DNA of 64,000 nucleotides from Agromyces lapidis (GTDB lineage: Bacteria; Actinomycetota; Actinomycetes; Actinomycetales; Microbacteriaceae): the NCBI RefSeq assembly GCF_009749405.1, contig NZ_WBIQ01000008.1, positions 1 to 64,000 of the forward strand, given 5' to 3'. Shown here piece by piece: positions 1 through 8,102 of the stretch (its first letter is position 1; every line of letters begins with the position of its first letter). Position numbers and translations under genes: made by a program. The notes beneath the pieces were generated by a model. That model searched no databases. It was not told where the DNA came from and saw only the letters and a list, made by a program, of their open reading frames with translations.

Positions 1-1
1 C

Positions 2-949
2 GCGCAGCTCGCCGATGCCGCGGCGGCGGCGCCCGTCGGCGAGGCCGCGGCGACGGTGTCGCGCCCGCGCGGGCGGGCGCGTCCGACGGCCCTGCCGACG
101 CGCGTCGTCGAGGACCGGCCGGCCGATCCGGGGGCGGTCGTCGGCGTCGCGCTCGTCGCGCTCGCCCCCGTCACCGTCGTCATCACCGCACTCATCGGCC
201 TCGACCGCGTCGTCGGCGACGCGACGTCGACGGCCCTGCTGCTCGCCGGCGAGCTCGTGCTCGCGGTCACCGCGGGCCGCGGCCTGGCGAACGCGCCCCG
301 CCGCATCGGCCGGCTGAGCCCGGTCGCCCTGCGCTGGGTCGCCGCGCTCGCCGCGCTGTCGCCGGTGCTCGTGCTCGCGGTCGCCTTCGCCGACCCCAGC
401 GCCGCGTCCGAATACGTCGGCTGGTTCTTCGGCGTGCAGTGCATGATGGTGCTCGGCCTCGTCGCGTTCTCCGAGATCGCCCGCACCCAGGACTGGAAGG
501 CGCGGGGCGGACGCTCGGCCGACCCGCGGGTCGAGCGCGGCGACCCCGTGCGACCCGACCTCGGCGCGTTCGCCGGCACCGCGGTCATCGCGCTCGCCCC
601 CTTCGTCGCGGCTGCGGGTCTCGCAGCGCCGGTCGCGCCTGCTGCGAGCGCCTGGCTCGCGAGCGGGTCGATCGTGGCCGGTTCGCTCCTGCTCGGGCTC
701 TCCGCCGGGCGTGCGGACGGGTTGGCCCCATCGCGCCGTGGGGTGCTCGGCTCCCGCGCCCTCTGGTGGGTCGTGCTGCTCGCCGCATCGACCCCCGTGG
801 TGCAGCTCGTCGTGATCCTCGGCGACCCCGGCGAACTGTGGACGATCCTGCGTCCCGCCCTCGCGGTCCAGTCGATCGCGGTGATCGCACTCGCGACCCT
901 GCCGCCGATCGCGCGCCGCCAGGAGCAAGGCGGCCCGCTGCGCGGGTGA
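2..949 (+). CDS. Internally duplicated multi-pass membrane protein, 5'-truncated by window edge
   Basis: The frame is open to the left edge, so the start is probably outside the window; a GTG at 56 would give 297 residues. About eight hydrophobic segments are visible. The two halves resemble each other: each has an ALAP-containing helix, a helix ending in AGR, a short Pro/Arg-rich loop, then an ALRWV/ALWWV helix reaching SPV/TPV, an aspartate-proline, and a last helix followed by IARR/IART. This indicates tandem duplication of a roughly 125-residue unit. I do not recognise the family and propose no substrate. It ends 27 bp before the MFS gene, which has its own promoter. Confidence 0.7.
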   Translation, partial: AQLADAAAAAPVGEAAATVSRPRGRARPTALPTRVVEDRPADPGAVVGVALVALAPVTVVITALIGLDRVVGDATSTALLLAGELVLAVTAGRGLANAPRRIGRLSPVALRWVAALAALSPVLVLAVAFADPSAASEYVGWFFGVQCMMVLGLVAFSEIARTQDWKARGGRSADPRVERGDPVRPDLGAFAGTAVIALAPFVAAAGLAAPVAPAASAWLASGSIVAGSLLLGLSAGRADGLAPSRRGVLGSRALWWVVLLAASTPVVQLVVILGDPGELWTILRPALAVQSIAVIALATLPPIARRQEQGGPLRG

Positions 950-976
950 CCGCATGCCGGGCATAGGCTGGAGCGG

Positions 977-2473
977 ATGTCAGTGCCACCCGTCACCCGT
1001 TCCATCCCGCTCTCCGAGCAGCACCGCTGGCGCGCGTTCTGGGTCTGCGTCGCGGTGGCGGCGCTCACCATCCTCGACCTCTCGAAGGTCAACGTCGGCC
1101 TGCCCGCGATCGAGGACGCCTTCGACGCGGGCTCGACCGAGCTGCAGCTGATCGTCGCGGGCTACGTGCTGACCTTCGGTCTCACGCTCGTGCCCGCGGG
1201 GCGCATCGGCGACCAGCGATCGCGCAAGACCCTGTTCGTCATCGGCCTCAGCCTGTTCACGCTGACGAGCCTGGTCGCCGCGCTCGCGCCGAACGCCACG
1301 GTGCTGCTCATCGCCCGACTGTTCCAGGGCGTCGCCGCGGGCATCCAGATGCCGCAGGTGCTCGGCATCATCCAGGAGCTCTTCCACGGCAAGGAACGCG
1401 GGAAGGCGTTCGGGCTGTTCGGTGCCACGATCGGACTCGCCACCGCGTTCGGGCCGACGCTCGGCGGACTCATGATCGCGATCGGCGGCCCCGAAGACGG
1501 CTGGCGCGGCATCTTCTGGATCAACGTCCCGCTCGCGCTCGCCGCCATCGCGCTGGCGGTCTGGTTGCTTCCGCAGACGCGACACCCCTCGGGCAAGCCG
1601 CTCTCGCTCGACCCCGTCGGCCTCGGGCTCTTCGCGGTCACGGTGCTCTCGTTGATGTGGCCGTTCCTGCTCACGACCGGTTCGCCCGACGACGACCCGG
1701 CCAGATGGTGGGTGCTCGTCGTGTTCGTGTTCGCCGCGACGGCGTTCATCGCGTGGGAGCGCCACTACGCGGCCTCCGGGCGCCATCCGCTCGTGCCGCT
1801 CAGCCTGTTCGCCGTGAGTTCCTTCCGCAACGGGACCGCGCTCGCCGGCGTCTACTTCGCGGCCATGCCGTCGATGTTCCTGCTGACGACCCTCTACCTG
1901 CAGCACGGCCTCGGACTCGAGGCGGTCTACGCGGGCATGGTGAGCATCGGGTTCGCGCTCATGAGCGCCGTCGGCTCCTGGCTCGGCGGCAACCTCGTGA
2001 ACCGCATCGGCCGGCCGCTGGTCGTCTGGGGGCTCGTGCTGCTGCTCGTCGGCATCGGGCTGCTCGTCGTCATCGCCCTCCTGACCCCGCCCGAGGTGAC
2101 ACCGTGGGCGATGGCCGGGGCGATGATCATCGGCGGTGCGGGCGGCGGCCTCGTCGTCTCGCCGAACCAGACCCTCACGCTCATGGACATCCCGGTGAAG
2201 CAGGGCGGTCTCGCGGGGTCGGTCGGTCAGCTCGGCCAGCGCATCGGCACCGCGATCGGCACGGCGGTGACCCTCTCCCTCTTCTACTCGACGATCTTCC
2301 GCGAGGCCGACGGCGATCCCGACCTCGTGGTCTACCACGACGCGTACGCGGTCGGGATGCTCGCGGTCGCCGTGTTCGTCGCGATCGCGTTCGCGATCGG
2401 GGTCGCCGACCTCGGCGCCCGGCGACGGGAGCGCCGTCCGATCGGGGCCGACGAGGTCTCCGACGGGGGTTGA
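977..2473 (+). CDS. MFS transporter, DHA2 (14-TM, EmrB/QacA-like) drug efflux family
   Basis: A 498-residue polytopic protein with hallmarks of proton-coupled drug exporters: motif D1-like LDLSKVNVGLPAI at residues 33-45, motif A PAGRIGDQRSRK at 73-84 and antiporter motif C AFGPTLGG at 157-164. The length fits 14 transmembrane helices. Family knowledge gives multidrug or toxic-compound export across the cytoplasmic membrane; the substrate cannot be read from sequence. The ATG at 977 lies seven bases after a TAGGCT -10 element (964-969), which suggests a leaderless or nearly leaderless transcript. It converges with the AlkD-like gene six bases downstream. Confidence 0.9.
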   Translation: MSVPPVTRSIPLSEQHRWRAFWVCVAVAALTILDLSKVNVGLPAIEDAFDAGSTELQLIVAGYVLTFGLTLVPAGRIGDQRSRKTLFVIGLSLFTLTSLVAALAPNATVLLIARLFQGVAAGIQMPQVLGIIQELFHGKERGKAFGLFGATIGLATAFGPTLGGLMIAIGGPEDGWRGIFWINVPLALAAIALAVWLLPQTRHPSGKPLSLDPVGLGLFAVTVLSLMWPFLLTTGSPDDDPARWWVLVVFVFAATAFIAWERHYAASGRHPLVPLSLFAVSSFRNGTALAGVYFAAMPSMFLLTTLYLQHGLGLEAVYAGMVSIGFALMSAVGSWLGGNLVNRIGRPLVVWGLVLLLVGIGLLVVIALLTPPEVTPWAMAGAMIIGGAGGGLVVSPNQTLTLMDIPVKQGGLAGSVGQLGQRIGTAIGTAVTLSLFYSTIFREADGDPDLVVYHDAYAVGMLAVAVFVAIAFAIGVADLGARRRERRPIGADEVSDGG

Positions 2474-2479
2474 ACGCGC

Positions 2480-3172
2480 TCAGCGGATCGCGAGGACGCG
2501 CGTCCGCTCCGCCTTCGGCAGGTGCTCGATCGCGGCACGGAGGGCGACCCGCGGCATCCGCGCCGCGTGGCGCTCGACGAGAGCGACCAGGCGCGCCTCG
2601 TCGAGGTCGCCGGCCGCGCGCAGCACCCAGCCGACCGCCTTCTGGACGAACGGCGCCTCGTCGAGCGCGAGGCGCTCGCCGAGTGAGAAGGCGTCGTCGG
2701 TCTGCCCGCGCTTGAGGAAGGCGAAGGTCGCGACGAGCGCGGTGCGCCGTTCGGGCCAGAAGCCCGATGCCGCGAGCCGGTCGAGCGGCGACCGATCGCG
2801 CTCGAGCAGGTGGGCGCCGATGACGTCGCGGGCAGCGAGGTCGACGAGATCCCACTGGTCGATGCGGTCGTGGCGGCGGAGGTAGAGCTCGTACAGCTCG
2901 GTGCGGCGGGTCTCGTCGCCGGCCCGATGCGCGGCGGACTTGCCCATGATGCTGCAGGCGAGGGCGCGCACCTCGTGCGTCGGCTCCTCGAGCAGCAGTT
3001 CGAGTTCGCCGACGGGCAGCGTCAGCGCGGTCTTCGCGAGGTCGAAGACGGCGCCCATGCGCACGCCGATGAACGGCGAGGCGGCGTCGTCGGGGAAGTA
3101 GCGTCGGTACTTCACCCGCTCGGCCTCGCTCGCCAGCGACTCGAGTTCGCCGATCAGCCCCGCTGCGTCCAT
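2480..3172 (-). CDS. DNA alkylation repair protein, AlkD-like HEAT-repeat glycosylase
   Basis: A 230-residue, largely alpha-helical protein made of repeated charged/hydrophobic helices, the normal size for AlkD-family DNA glycosylases. These excise bulky or positively charged alkylated purines (N3-/N7-alkyl) without base flipping. The conserved block QWDLVDLAA (residues 106-114) carries the Trp/Asp pair expected near the catalytic aspartate. It stands alone and converges with the upstream MFS gene. The start is the ATG at 3172. Function is assigned by family resemblance; AlkC-like relatives are the main alternative. Confidence 0.85.
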   Translation of the reverse strand: MDAAGLIGELESLASEAERVKYRRYFPDDAASPFIGVRMGAVFDLAKTALTLPVGELELLLEEPTHEVRALACSIMGKSAAHRAGDETRRTELYELYLRRHDRIDQWDLVDLAARDVIGAHLLERDRSPLDRLAASGFWPERRTALVATFAFLKRGQTDDAFSLGERLALDEAPFVQKAVGWVLRAAGDLDEARLVALVERHAARMPRVALRAAIEHLPKAERTRVLAIR

Positions 3173-3214
3173 GTCCGCCCCTGTTCGCGCCGTCGGGAAC
3201 AGCGTAGGGCGGGA

Positions 3215-3868
3215 TCAGGCCGCGAGGTGGGCGACGGGCGTGAGCAGGGCGGCGAGTTCGGCGGCGGAGAGCTCGCGGCCGAAGGCCGGGTGGCCGGGTT
3301 CGAGGGCGAGGCCGTGCGCGAGCGCGCCGCCGTCGACCGGGTCGAAGCCGATCGCGTCGATGAGGGCGGCGACCTCGGCCCGTGCCTCGTCGTCGTCGCC
3401 GACGACGGCGAGCGCGCGGCGCAGCGGGTCTCCGGCGGGCAGGCTGTCGTCCTCCATCTCGTGGTACCCGAGGTGGTTGAGCGACTTCACGACCCGGGCG
3501 CGCGGATTTCGGGCGGCGTTCTGCTCGCTCGTCGTGCGGGGGTCGTCGTCGACCTCGGCGATGTTGCCGTCGACCGGCGGCCAGTAGTTCATGGCGTCGA
3601 CGACGATGCGACCGTCGAAGGCCGGCCACGGCACGCTGCCGGCCTTGCCGAACGGCACGGCGACGATGACGATGCGCGCCTCGGCGGCGAGCACCTCGGG
3701 CGCGACGACCTCGGCGCCGGGGGCGACGACGCCGACGAGGAGGTCGAGCGCGGTCTGCCGGGGCGATCCCGACATGAGTACGCGGTAGCCGGCGTCGACG
3801 AGCAGTCGGGCGAGGGCGGTGCCCACCTTGCCCGCTCCGAAGATGCCGATCACCGGACGTTCCGTCAC
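3215..3868 (-). CDS. NADPH-dependent F420 reductase-like oxidoreductase (Rossmann NAD-binding)
   Basis: I set the start at the GTG (3866-3868), where the protein begins with VTERPVIGIFGAGKVG; longer upstream reading adds a non-conserved, low-complexity tail. The resulting 217-residue protein has the dinucleotide-binding GAGKVG motif at residues 11-16, then an AxxVIVAVPFG-like segment and the VVDAMNYWPP stretch typical of F420H2:NADP+ oxidoreductase-like proteins. These shuttle hydride between NADPH and cofactor F420 or act on related substrates. It is divergent from the LLM-family flavin oxidoreductase at 4060, a family in which many members use F420. The F420 link is inference. Confidence 0.8.
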   Translation of the reverse strand: MTERPVIGIFGAGKVGTALARLLVDAGYRVLMSGSPRQTALDLLVGVVAPGAEVVAPEVLAAEARIVIVAVPFGKAGSVPWPAFDGRIVVDAMNYWPPVDGNIAEVDDDPRTTSEQNAARNPRARVVKSLNHLGYHEMEDDSLPAGDPLRRALAVVGDDDEARAEVAALIDAIGFDPVDGGALAHGLALEPGHPAFGRELSAAELAALLTPVAHLAA

Positions 3869-3989
3869 CGTTCCATGCTCCCATTCCCGACGCGCGAGCC
3901 ATGAGATGGATGCGTCGACATGGACTTTCAACGCGGTTCGCGCGGCGGGCATTCCCGCCCGGGCGCTGGTCGCCGGGCGCGCAGGGGAA

Positions 3990-4053
3990 TAGTCTCGTGG
4001 CGTCACGGGTTTCGCCAAGAAGCATGCATACGCATGCAGACGCGGAGAGAAGG
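3990..4053 (+). promoter_or_regulatory. Promoter, inverted repeat and ribosome binding site of the LLM oxidoreductase
   Basis: A TAGTCT -10-like hexamer at 3990-3995 predicts transcription starting near 4001. The 5' leader carries GCATGC (4022-4027), spacer ATAC, GCATGC (4032-4037), which is both an inverted and a direct repeat. A strong purine-rich Shine-Dalgarno (GGAGAGAAGG, 4044-4053) ends six bases before the ATG at 4060 and decides that start over longer reading frames. The repeat may be an operator or hairpin; no regulator is adjacent. Confidence 0.45.
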
Positions 4054-4059
4054 GCCGGC

Positions 4060-5187
4060 ATGACCGAGCGCTACGAATTCGGACTCGACACCTTCGGGGA
4101 TGTCACCGCCGCCCCCGACGGCACGGTGCTCCCGCACGCCCAGGTGCTGCGGAACCTCGTCGAGGAGGCGGTGCTCGCCGACCGGCTCGGCCTCGACTTC
4201 TTCGGCATCGGCGAGCACCACCGCCACGAGTTCGCCGTCTCCGCCCCCGAGGTCGTCCTCGGCGCGATCGCCGGCCGTACCGAGCGCATCCATCTCGGCT
4301 CGGCGGTGACGGTACTGAGTTCCGACGACCCCGTGCGCGTGTTCCAGCGCTTCGCGACGCTCGACGGCCTCTCCGGAGGGCGCGCGGAGGTCATCCTCGG
4401 GCGGGGCTCGTTCATCGAGTCGTTCCCGCTCTTCGGCTTCGAACTCAGCCAGTACCAGGAGCTCTTCGAGGAGAAACTGAACCTCTTCGCCGCGCTCCTC
4501 GACCAGGAGCCGGTGACGTGGGCCGGCGAGCTGCGCCCGCCGCTCGAGAACCAGCTCGTCTTCCCCCCGGTCGAGCACGGGCGCCTGAAGACCTGGGTCG
4601 GCGTCGGCGGCAGCCCCGAGTCGGTCGTGCGCGCCGCGCACTACGGCCTGCCGCTCGTGCTGGCGATCATCGGCGGCAGCCCGGCGCGCTTCGCGCCGCT
4701 CGCCGAGCTCTACCGCAAGGCGCTCGCGCAGTTCGGCAAGCCGGCGCAGCCCGTGGCCATCCACTCGCCGGGCTTCATCGCCGACACCGATCAGGCCGCG
4801 CTCGACACGCTGTGGCCCCACTACCAGGTGATCATCGACCGCATCGGCCGCGAGCGCGGCTGGGGTGCGGTCACCCGCGAGCACTTCGAGTCCGAGGCCT
4901 CGGAGCACGGCGCGCTCTACGCGGGCTCGCCCGAGACCGTCGCACGCAAGATCGCGAGCGCGATGCGCACCATCGGCGCCGTGCGCTTCGACCTCAAGTA
5001 CTCGAACGGCACCCTGCCGCACGAGGCGATGATGGGGAGCATCGAACGCTACGGCAGCGAGGTCGTGCCGCGCGTGCGCGAGCTGCTCGCCGAAGCCGAT
5101 GCCGCAGATGCCGAACTCGACGCCGCCGCGGCGCTCGCACAGGCCGACCGCGCCGATGCAGGGGCGAACGCCGAGCGGGGGGAGTAG
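4060..5187 (+). CDS. LLM class flavin-dependent oxidoreductase (luciferase-like monooxygenase)
   Basis: A 375-residue protein starting MTERYEFGLDTFGD, preceded by a clear Shine-Dalgarno. It contains the family blocks FFGIGEHHRHEF (about residues 47-58), RTERIHLGSAVTVL and SGGRAEVILGRGSF, characteristic of bacterial luciferase-like TIM-barrel oxidoreductases of the 2I7G-type subgroup. Such enzymes use FMN or F420 in monooxygenation or hydride-transfer reactions; the substrate is unknown. The C-terminal 30 residues are an Ala/Asp/Glu-rich low-complexity tail. It is divergently arranged with the F420 reductase-like gene, which might supply reduced cofactor (inference). Confidence 0.9.
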   Translation: MTERYEFGLDTFGDVTAAPDGTVLPHAQVLRNLVEEAVLADRLGLDFFGIGEHHRHEFAVSAPEVVLGAIAGRTERIHLGSAVTVLSSDDPVRVFQRFATLDGLSGGRAEVILGRGSFIESFPLFGFELSQYQELFEEKLNLFAALLDQEPVTWAGELRPPLENQLVFPPVEHGRLKTWVGVGGSPESVVRAAHYGLPLVLAIIGGSPARFAPLAELYRKALAQFGKPAQPVAIHSPGFIADTDQAALDTLWPHYQVIIDRIGRERGWGAVTREHFESEASEHGALYAGSPETVARKIASAMRTIGAVRFDLKYSNGTLPHEAMMGSIERYGSEVVPRVRELLAEADAADAELDAAAALAQADRADAGANAERGE

Positions 5188-5205
5188 GCGGGCGACGCGC
5201 CCGGC

Positions 5206-6393
5206 TCAGGCCGACAGCCGTGCGCGCTGCTGCCGGGCGCGCACGGCCGCGCGGAACCACGTGGCATCCGGAAGCCTGGCGAGGAAGGTGCCCGCGATGA
5301 TCGTGATGAGCACGTAGGCCGTGGCGAGCGGTGCGATCGCGGGCTCGACGCCGGCACTCACCGCGAGCCCGGCGATGACGATCGAGAACTCGCCGCGCGG
5401 GGCGAGCGAGAAGCCCGCGCGCCACTGGCCGAGCGTGCCGACCCCGGCCCGCCTGGCCGCATAGGCGCCGGTGATGAGCTTGGTCACGATCGTGATCGCG
5501 GCGAGCAGGAGCGCCGGCAGCAGCATCGACATGAGCCCCGACGAGTCGGTCGTGAGCCCGAAGAAGACGAAGAACGTCGCGGCGAAGAGGTCGCGGAGCG
5601 GCGTCAGCACCTGGCTGGCGTTCGCCGCCACGCGCCCCGAGAGCGCGATGCCGACGAGGAAGGCGCCGACCGCGGCCGACACGGAGACCTCCTGGGCGAG
5701 GCCGGCGACGAGCATCGTGAGCCCGAGCACTCCGAGCAGCAGCGGCTCGGCGTGGTCGGCGGGGAAGAGCCGCGACACGATATGCCCATGCCGGAGTGCG
5801 ATGTAGAGGATCACCGTCACGACCGCGACGGCGATTGCGACGGCGATCGCGCCCTGCCAGAGGCTCACGCCGACGACGATCGCCGAGAGCACCGGCAGGT
5901 AGAAGGCCATCGCCAGGTCTTCGATGACGAGCACGCCGAGAATGGCCGGGGTCTCGCGGTTCGAGAGGCGCCCGAGGTCGCGGAGGAGCTTCGCGATCAC
6001 GCCCGAGGACGACACCCACGTGACGCCCGCGAGCGCCACCGCGGCGACCGGACCCCAGCCGAGAATGAGCGCGAACCCCGCTCCGGGCAGCGCGTTCAGC
6101 AGCCCGTCGAGGATGCCCGGCTTGCGCGCCGACTTCAGGCTGGCGAAGAGCTCGCTCGCCGTGTACTCGAGGCCGAGGAGCGCGAGCAGCAGGATGACGC
6201 CGATCTCGGCGCCGGTCTGCAGGAACTCGATGCTCGCGTCGAACGGGAAGATGCCGCCGTCGCCGAAGGCGAGGCCGAGCAGGAGGTAGAAGGGGATCGG
6301 CGACAGGCCGATCAGGAGGGCGAGGCGCCCCAGCAGGCTCATGCCGAGAAGCAGCGCGCCGACTTCGATGAGGAGGAGCGTCGTCTCATGCAT
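5206..6393 (-). CDS. Cation:proton antiporter, CPA2/Kef type (KhtU-like membrane subunit)
   Basis: A 395-residue protein with about 12 hydrophobic helices from the N-terminus (METTLLLIEVGALLLG-like start) and conserved CPA2 features: a GLEYTASEL segment, SSSGVIAKLL, and VLVIEDLAMA with the ED pair of the transport helix. It ends soon after the membrane domain, so it lacks a fused TrkA-N domain. The small TrkA-C-type protein 13 bp upstream in the same operon is its likely regulatory subunit, as in the KhtTU K+/H+ antiporter of Bacillus subtilis. Predicted role is K+ (or Na+) efflux in exchange for protons. Confidence 0.9.
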   Translation of the reverse strand: MHETTLLLIEVGALLLGMSLLGRLALLIGLSPIPFYLLLGLAFGDGGIFPFDASIEFLQTGAEIGVILLLALLGLEYTASELFASLKSARKPGILDGLLNALPGAGFALILGWGPVAAVALAGVTWVSSSGVIAKLLRDLGRLSNRETPAILGVLVIEDLAMAFYLPVLSAIVVGVSLWQGAIAVAIAVAVVTVILYIALRHGHIVSRLFPADHAEPLLLGVLGLTMLVAGLAQEVSVSAAVGAFLVGIALSGRVAANASQVLTPLRDLFAATFFVFFGLTTDSSGLMSMLLPALLLAAITIVTKLITGAYAARRAGVGTLGQWRAGFSLAPRGEFSIVIAGLAVSAGVEPAIAPLATAYVLITIIAGTFLARLPDATWFRAAVRARQQRARLSA

Positions 6394-6406
6394 ACGGGGC
6401 CCGGCG

Positions 6407-6901
6407 TCAGTCGGGTCCGTTGGCGAGCAGGCGCGACACGCCGTCGAGCCCCTCGCGGGTGCCGACGACGACGATGACGTCGCCCGCGCGCAGGGACTCG
6501 GAGGGCGTCGGGGAGGGGATCACCGCGCCGTCGCGCACGATCGCCACGATCGAGGCATGCGTGCGAGTGCGGGCCTTCGTGTCGCCCAGCGTGGAGTTGA
6601 GGTAGGGGGAGTCCGTCGGCAGCGCGATCTGCTCGGTGTACAGCCCCGCGGTCTCGTCGGAGAGGCTCGTGAGCCGGCTCAGCATGACCGAGGCGCCGAG
6701 CACGTCGGCGAGCGCAGCCGCCTCGTCGTCGTTCAGCGCGACCGAATCGCGGCACGCGTCGGGGTCGTCGATGTCGAAGACCCCGAGATCGCGCTCGCCG
6801 TCGCGATGCGAGACCACGCTGATGCGGCGCCCGGCTTCGGTCACGAGGTCGTGACGCACGCCGATCCCGGGCAGATCGACCTTCTCGATGCGAATACCCA
6901 C
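6407..6901 (-). CDS. TrkA-C (RCK_C) domain regulatory subunit of cation antiporter (KhtT-like)
   Basis: The chosen GTG start (6899-6901) yields 164 residues beginning VGIRIEKVDLPGIGVRHDLV, which matches the length and N-terminal DLPGIG motif of KhtT-type proteins. Longer readings add an Arg-rich, shadow-like extension. The C-terminal half (from about residue 90) has a TrkA-C pattern: IALPTDSPYLNSTLGD, then IVAIVRDG, SPTPSESLRAGDVIVVVGT. KhtT proteins gate the KhtU antiporter in response to cyclic-di-AMP, cations or pH. It lies immediately upstream of and co-directional with the antiporter gene. Confidence 0.85.
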   Translation of the reverse strand: MGIRIEKVDLPGIGVRHDLVTEAGRRISVVSHRDGERDLGVFDIDDPDACRDSVALNDDEAAALADVLGASVMLSRLTSLSDETAGLYTEQIALPTDSPYLNSTLGDTKARTRTHASIVAIVRDGAVIPSPTPSESLRAGDVIVVVGTREGLDGVSRLLANGPD

Positions 6902-6978
6902 GTCGGCAATCGTAACCCCGTTCGGCGGTGGCGCGGCCGATCGACGTCGGTGTGCTGGATGCCCCGGAGCCGTCGGGC

Positions 6979-7854
6979 TCAGGCGCCGGTGCGCGTGCGC
7001 ATCTCGAGCACCGGCGTGCCGCCGTCGTCGACGAGCTCGAGGGCGACCTCGACCCGACCGAGCTCGGCGAGCGAGCCGACGTGGGTGCCGCCGCAGGCGA
7101 TCGACGCGGCGCCGCCGGGCAGCTCGGCAACCCAGTACCTGCGATCGGTGAGGCCGTCGCCGTCGCGATCGATGCGCACGGGCGATCCCGCCGCGACCCA
7201 CTCGCCGACCGTCGCCGAAATCGTCTCGCCGAGCGCGCCGAGCTCGTCGGCGAGGCCGGCGACGTCGAAGCCGGCACGGCGCAGCGACTTGTTCAGGCGA
7301 TACCGGTCGAGCGAGCCGTTCGGCTCGATTCGGCTCGAGGCGATCGCGATGCCGTCGAAGTCGGGCCGGCCGAGCGCGTCGGTGCGCGCCGGCTTCGACC
7401 AGCGGCCCTCGAGTGCGAGATTCAGGGCGAGGGATGCCGCGTGGCAGGCCGTGTGCCCGGCGGAGAGGGCGCGGCGCGCCGTGGCCTCCGCCGTGATCTC
7501 GACCTCGTCGCCCTCGGCGATCGCCGAACCCGCGTCGACGAGGTGCGCGACGAGGAACGCCCAGCCCTCGGTGCCCTTGCGCACCGGGACGTCGGCGCCG
7601 AGGTGCAGTGCGGTGCCGTCGCTCGCGGCGACGACCGCGTCGCGGATCGGCAGCTGCGTGCCGTCGGCGAGGATGATCGCGCCCGCGTCGGCCGGCTGGT
7701 CGGGCCAGGCGGCGTCGACCGGGTGGAAGGCCGTGACGTCGGTGACGACGGCGACGAGGCCCTCGCCCGCGGGTTGGACGTGCAGCACCGTCGCCCGCTC
7801 GGCGAGCGAGCCTGCGGGGTAGGTGACGCGGGTGTCGTGCGCCGGAAGGGTCAT
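6979..7854 (-). CDS. Alanyl-tRNA editing protein, AlaX-type metal-dependent deacylase
   Basis: A 291-residue protein with the zinc-binding pairs of the AlaRS editing fold: H134 and H138 in AGHTACHAA, and C254 and H258 in CGGTHVG. An N-terminal beta domain (residues about 1-115) precedes the editing core. AlaX proteins hydrolyse Ser- or Gly-mischarged tRNA-Ala in trans. The glycine-rich C-terminal GGTHVGS block is well conserved. The start is the ATG at 7854. It lies in a minus-strand series with the 57-residue membrane protein upstream. Confidence 0.88.
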   Translation of the reverse strand: MTLPAHDTRVTYPAGSLAERATVLHVQPAGEGLVAVVTDVTAFHPVDAAWPDQPADAGAIILADGTQLPIRDAVVAASDGTALHLGADVPVRKGTEGWAFLVAHLVDAGSAIAEGDEVEITAEATARRALSAGHTACHAASLALNLALEGRWSKPARTDALGRPDFDGIAIASSRIEPNGSLDRYRLNKSLRRAGFDVAGLADELGALGETISATVGEWVAAGSPVRIDRDGDGLTDRRYWVAELPGGAASIACGGTHVGSLAELGRVEVALELVDDGGTPVLEMRTRTGA

Positions 7855-7864
7855 CGCGGCGCGC

Positions 7865-8038
7865 TCAGTCGTCGGCGCGGCCGAGCACGTGGAACGGGAT
7901 CGCGAGGGCGAGCGCCACGGCGATGATGCCGGAGAAGAAGGTCGCCGCCTCGAAGCCGGCCACCTCGGGGGCGATGCTCATGACCCACATGCCGAAGACG
8001 AAAAATGCCATGGCGATGACGGTGGCGACGACGTTCAC
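7865..8038 (-). CDS. Small membrane protein, 57 residues
   Basis: A short gene. The GTG at 8036-8038 is preceded six bases upstream by a good GGAGGT Shine-Dalgarno (minus strand, about 8045-8050). The product begins VNVVATVIAMAFFVFGMWVM and has two hydrophobic segments (about residues 3-22 and 30-51) ending HVLGRADD, consistent with a two-helix membrane protein. Codon third positions are strongly G/C like neighbouring genes, supporting real coding. It ends 10 bp before the AlaX gene begins. No function is recognised. Confidence 0.6.
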   Translation of the reverse strand: MNVVATVIAMAFFVFGMWVMSIAPEVAGFEAATFFSGIIAVALALAIPFHVLGRADD

Positions 8039-8102
8039 AACGACCTCCAGTGTGCGTTGGCGACGTTCGTCGCCCTCGCAAGTCTAGCCAAACCCGTCGC
8101 GG

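Noticed and set aside
2181..4061. 626-codon minus-strand frame across AlkD and F420 reductase genes
   Set aside because: Another-frame shadow of two recognisable proteins, almost entirely Arg/Pro/Ala.
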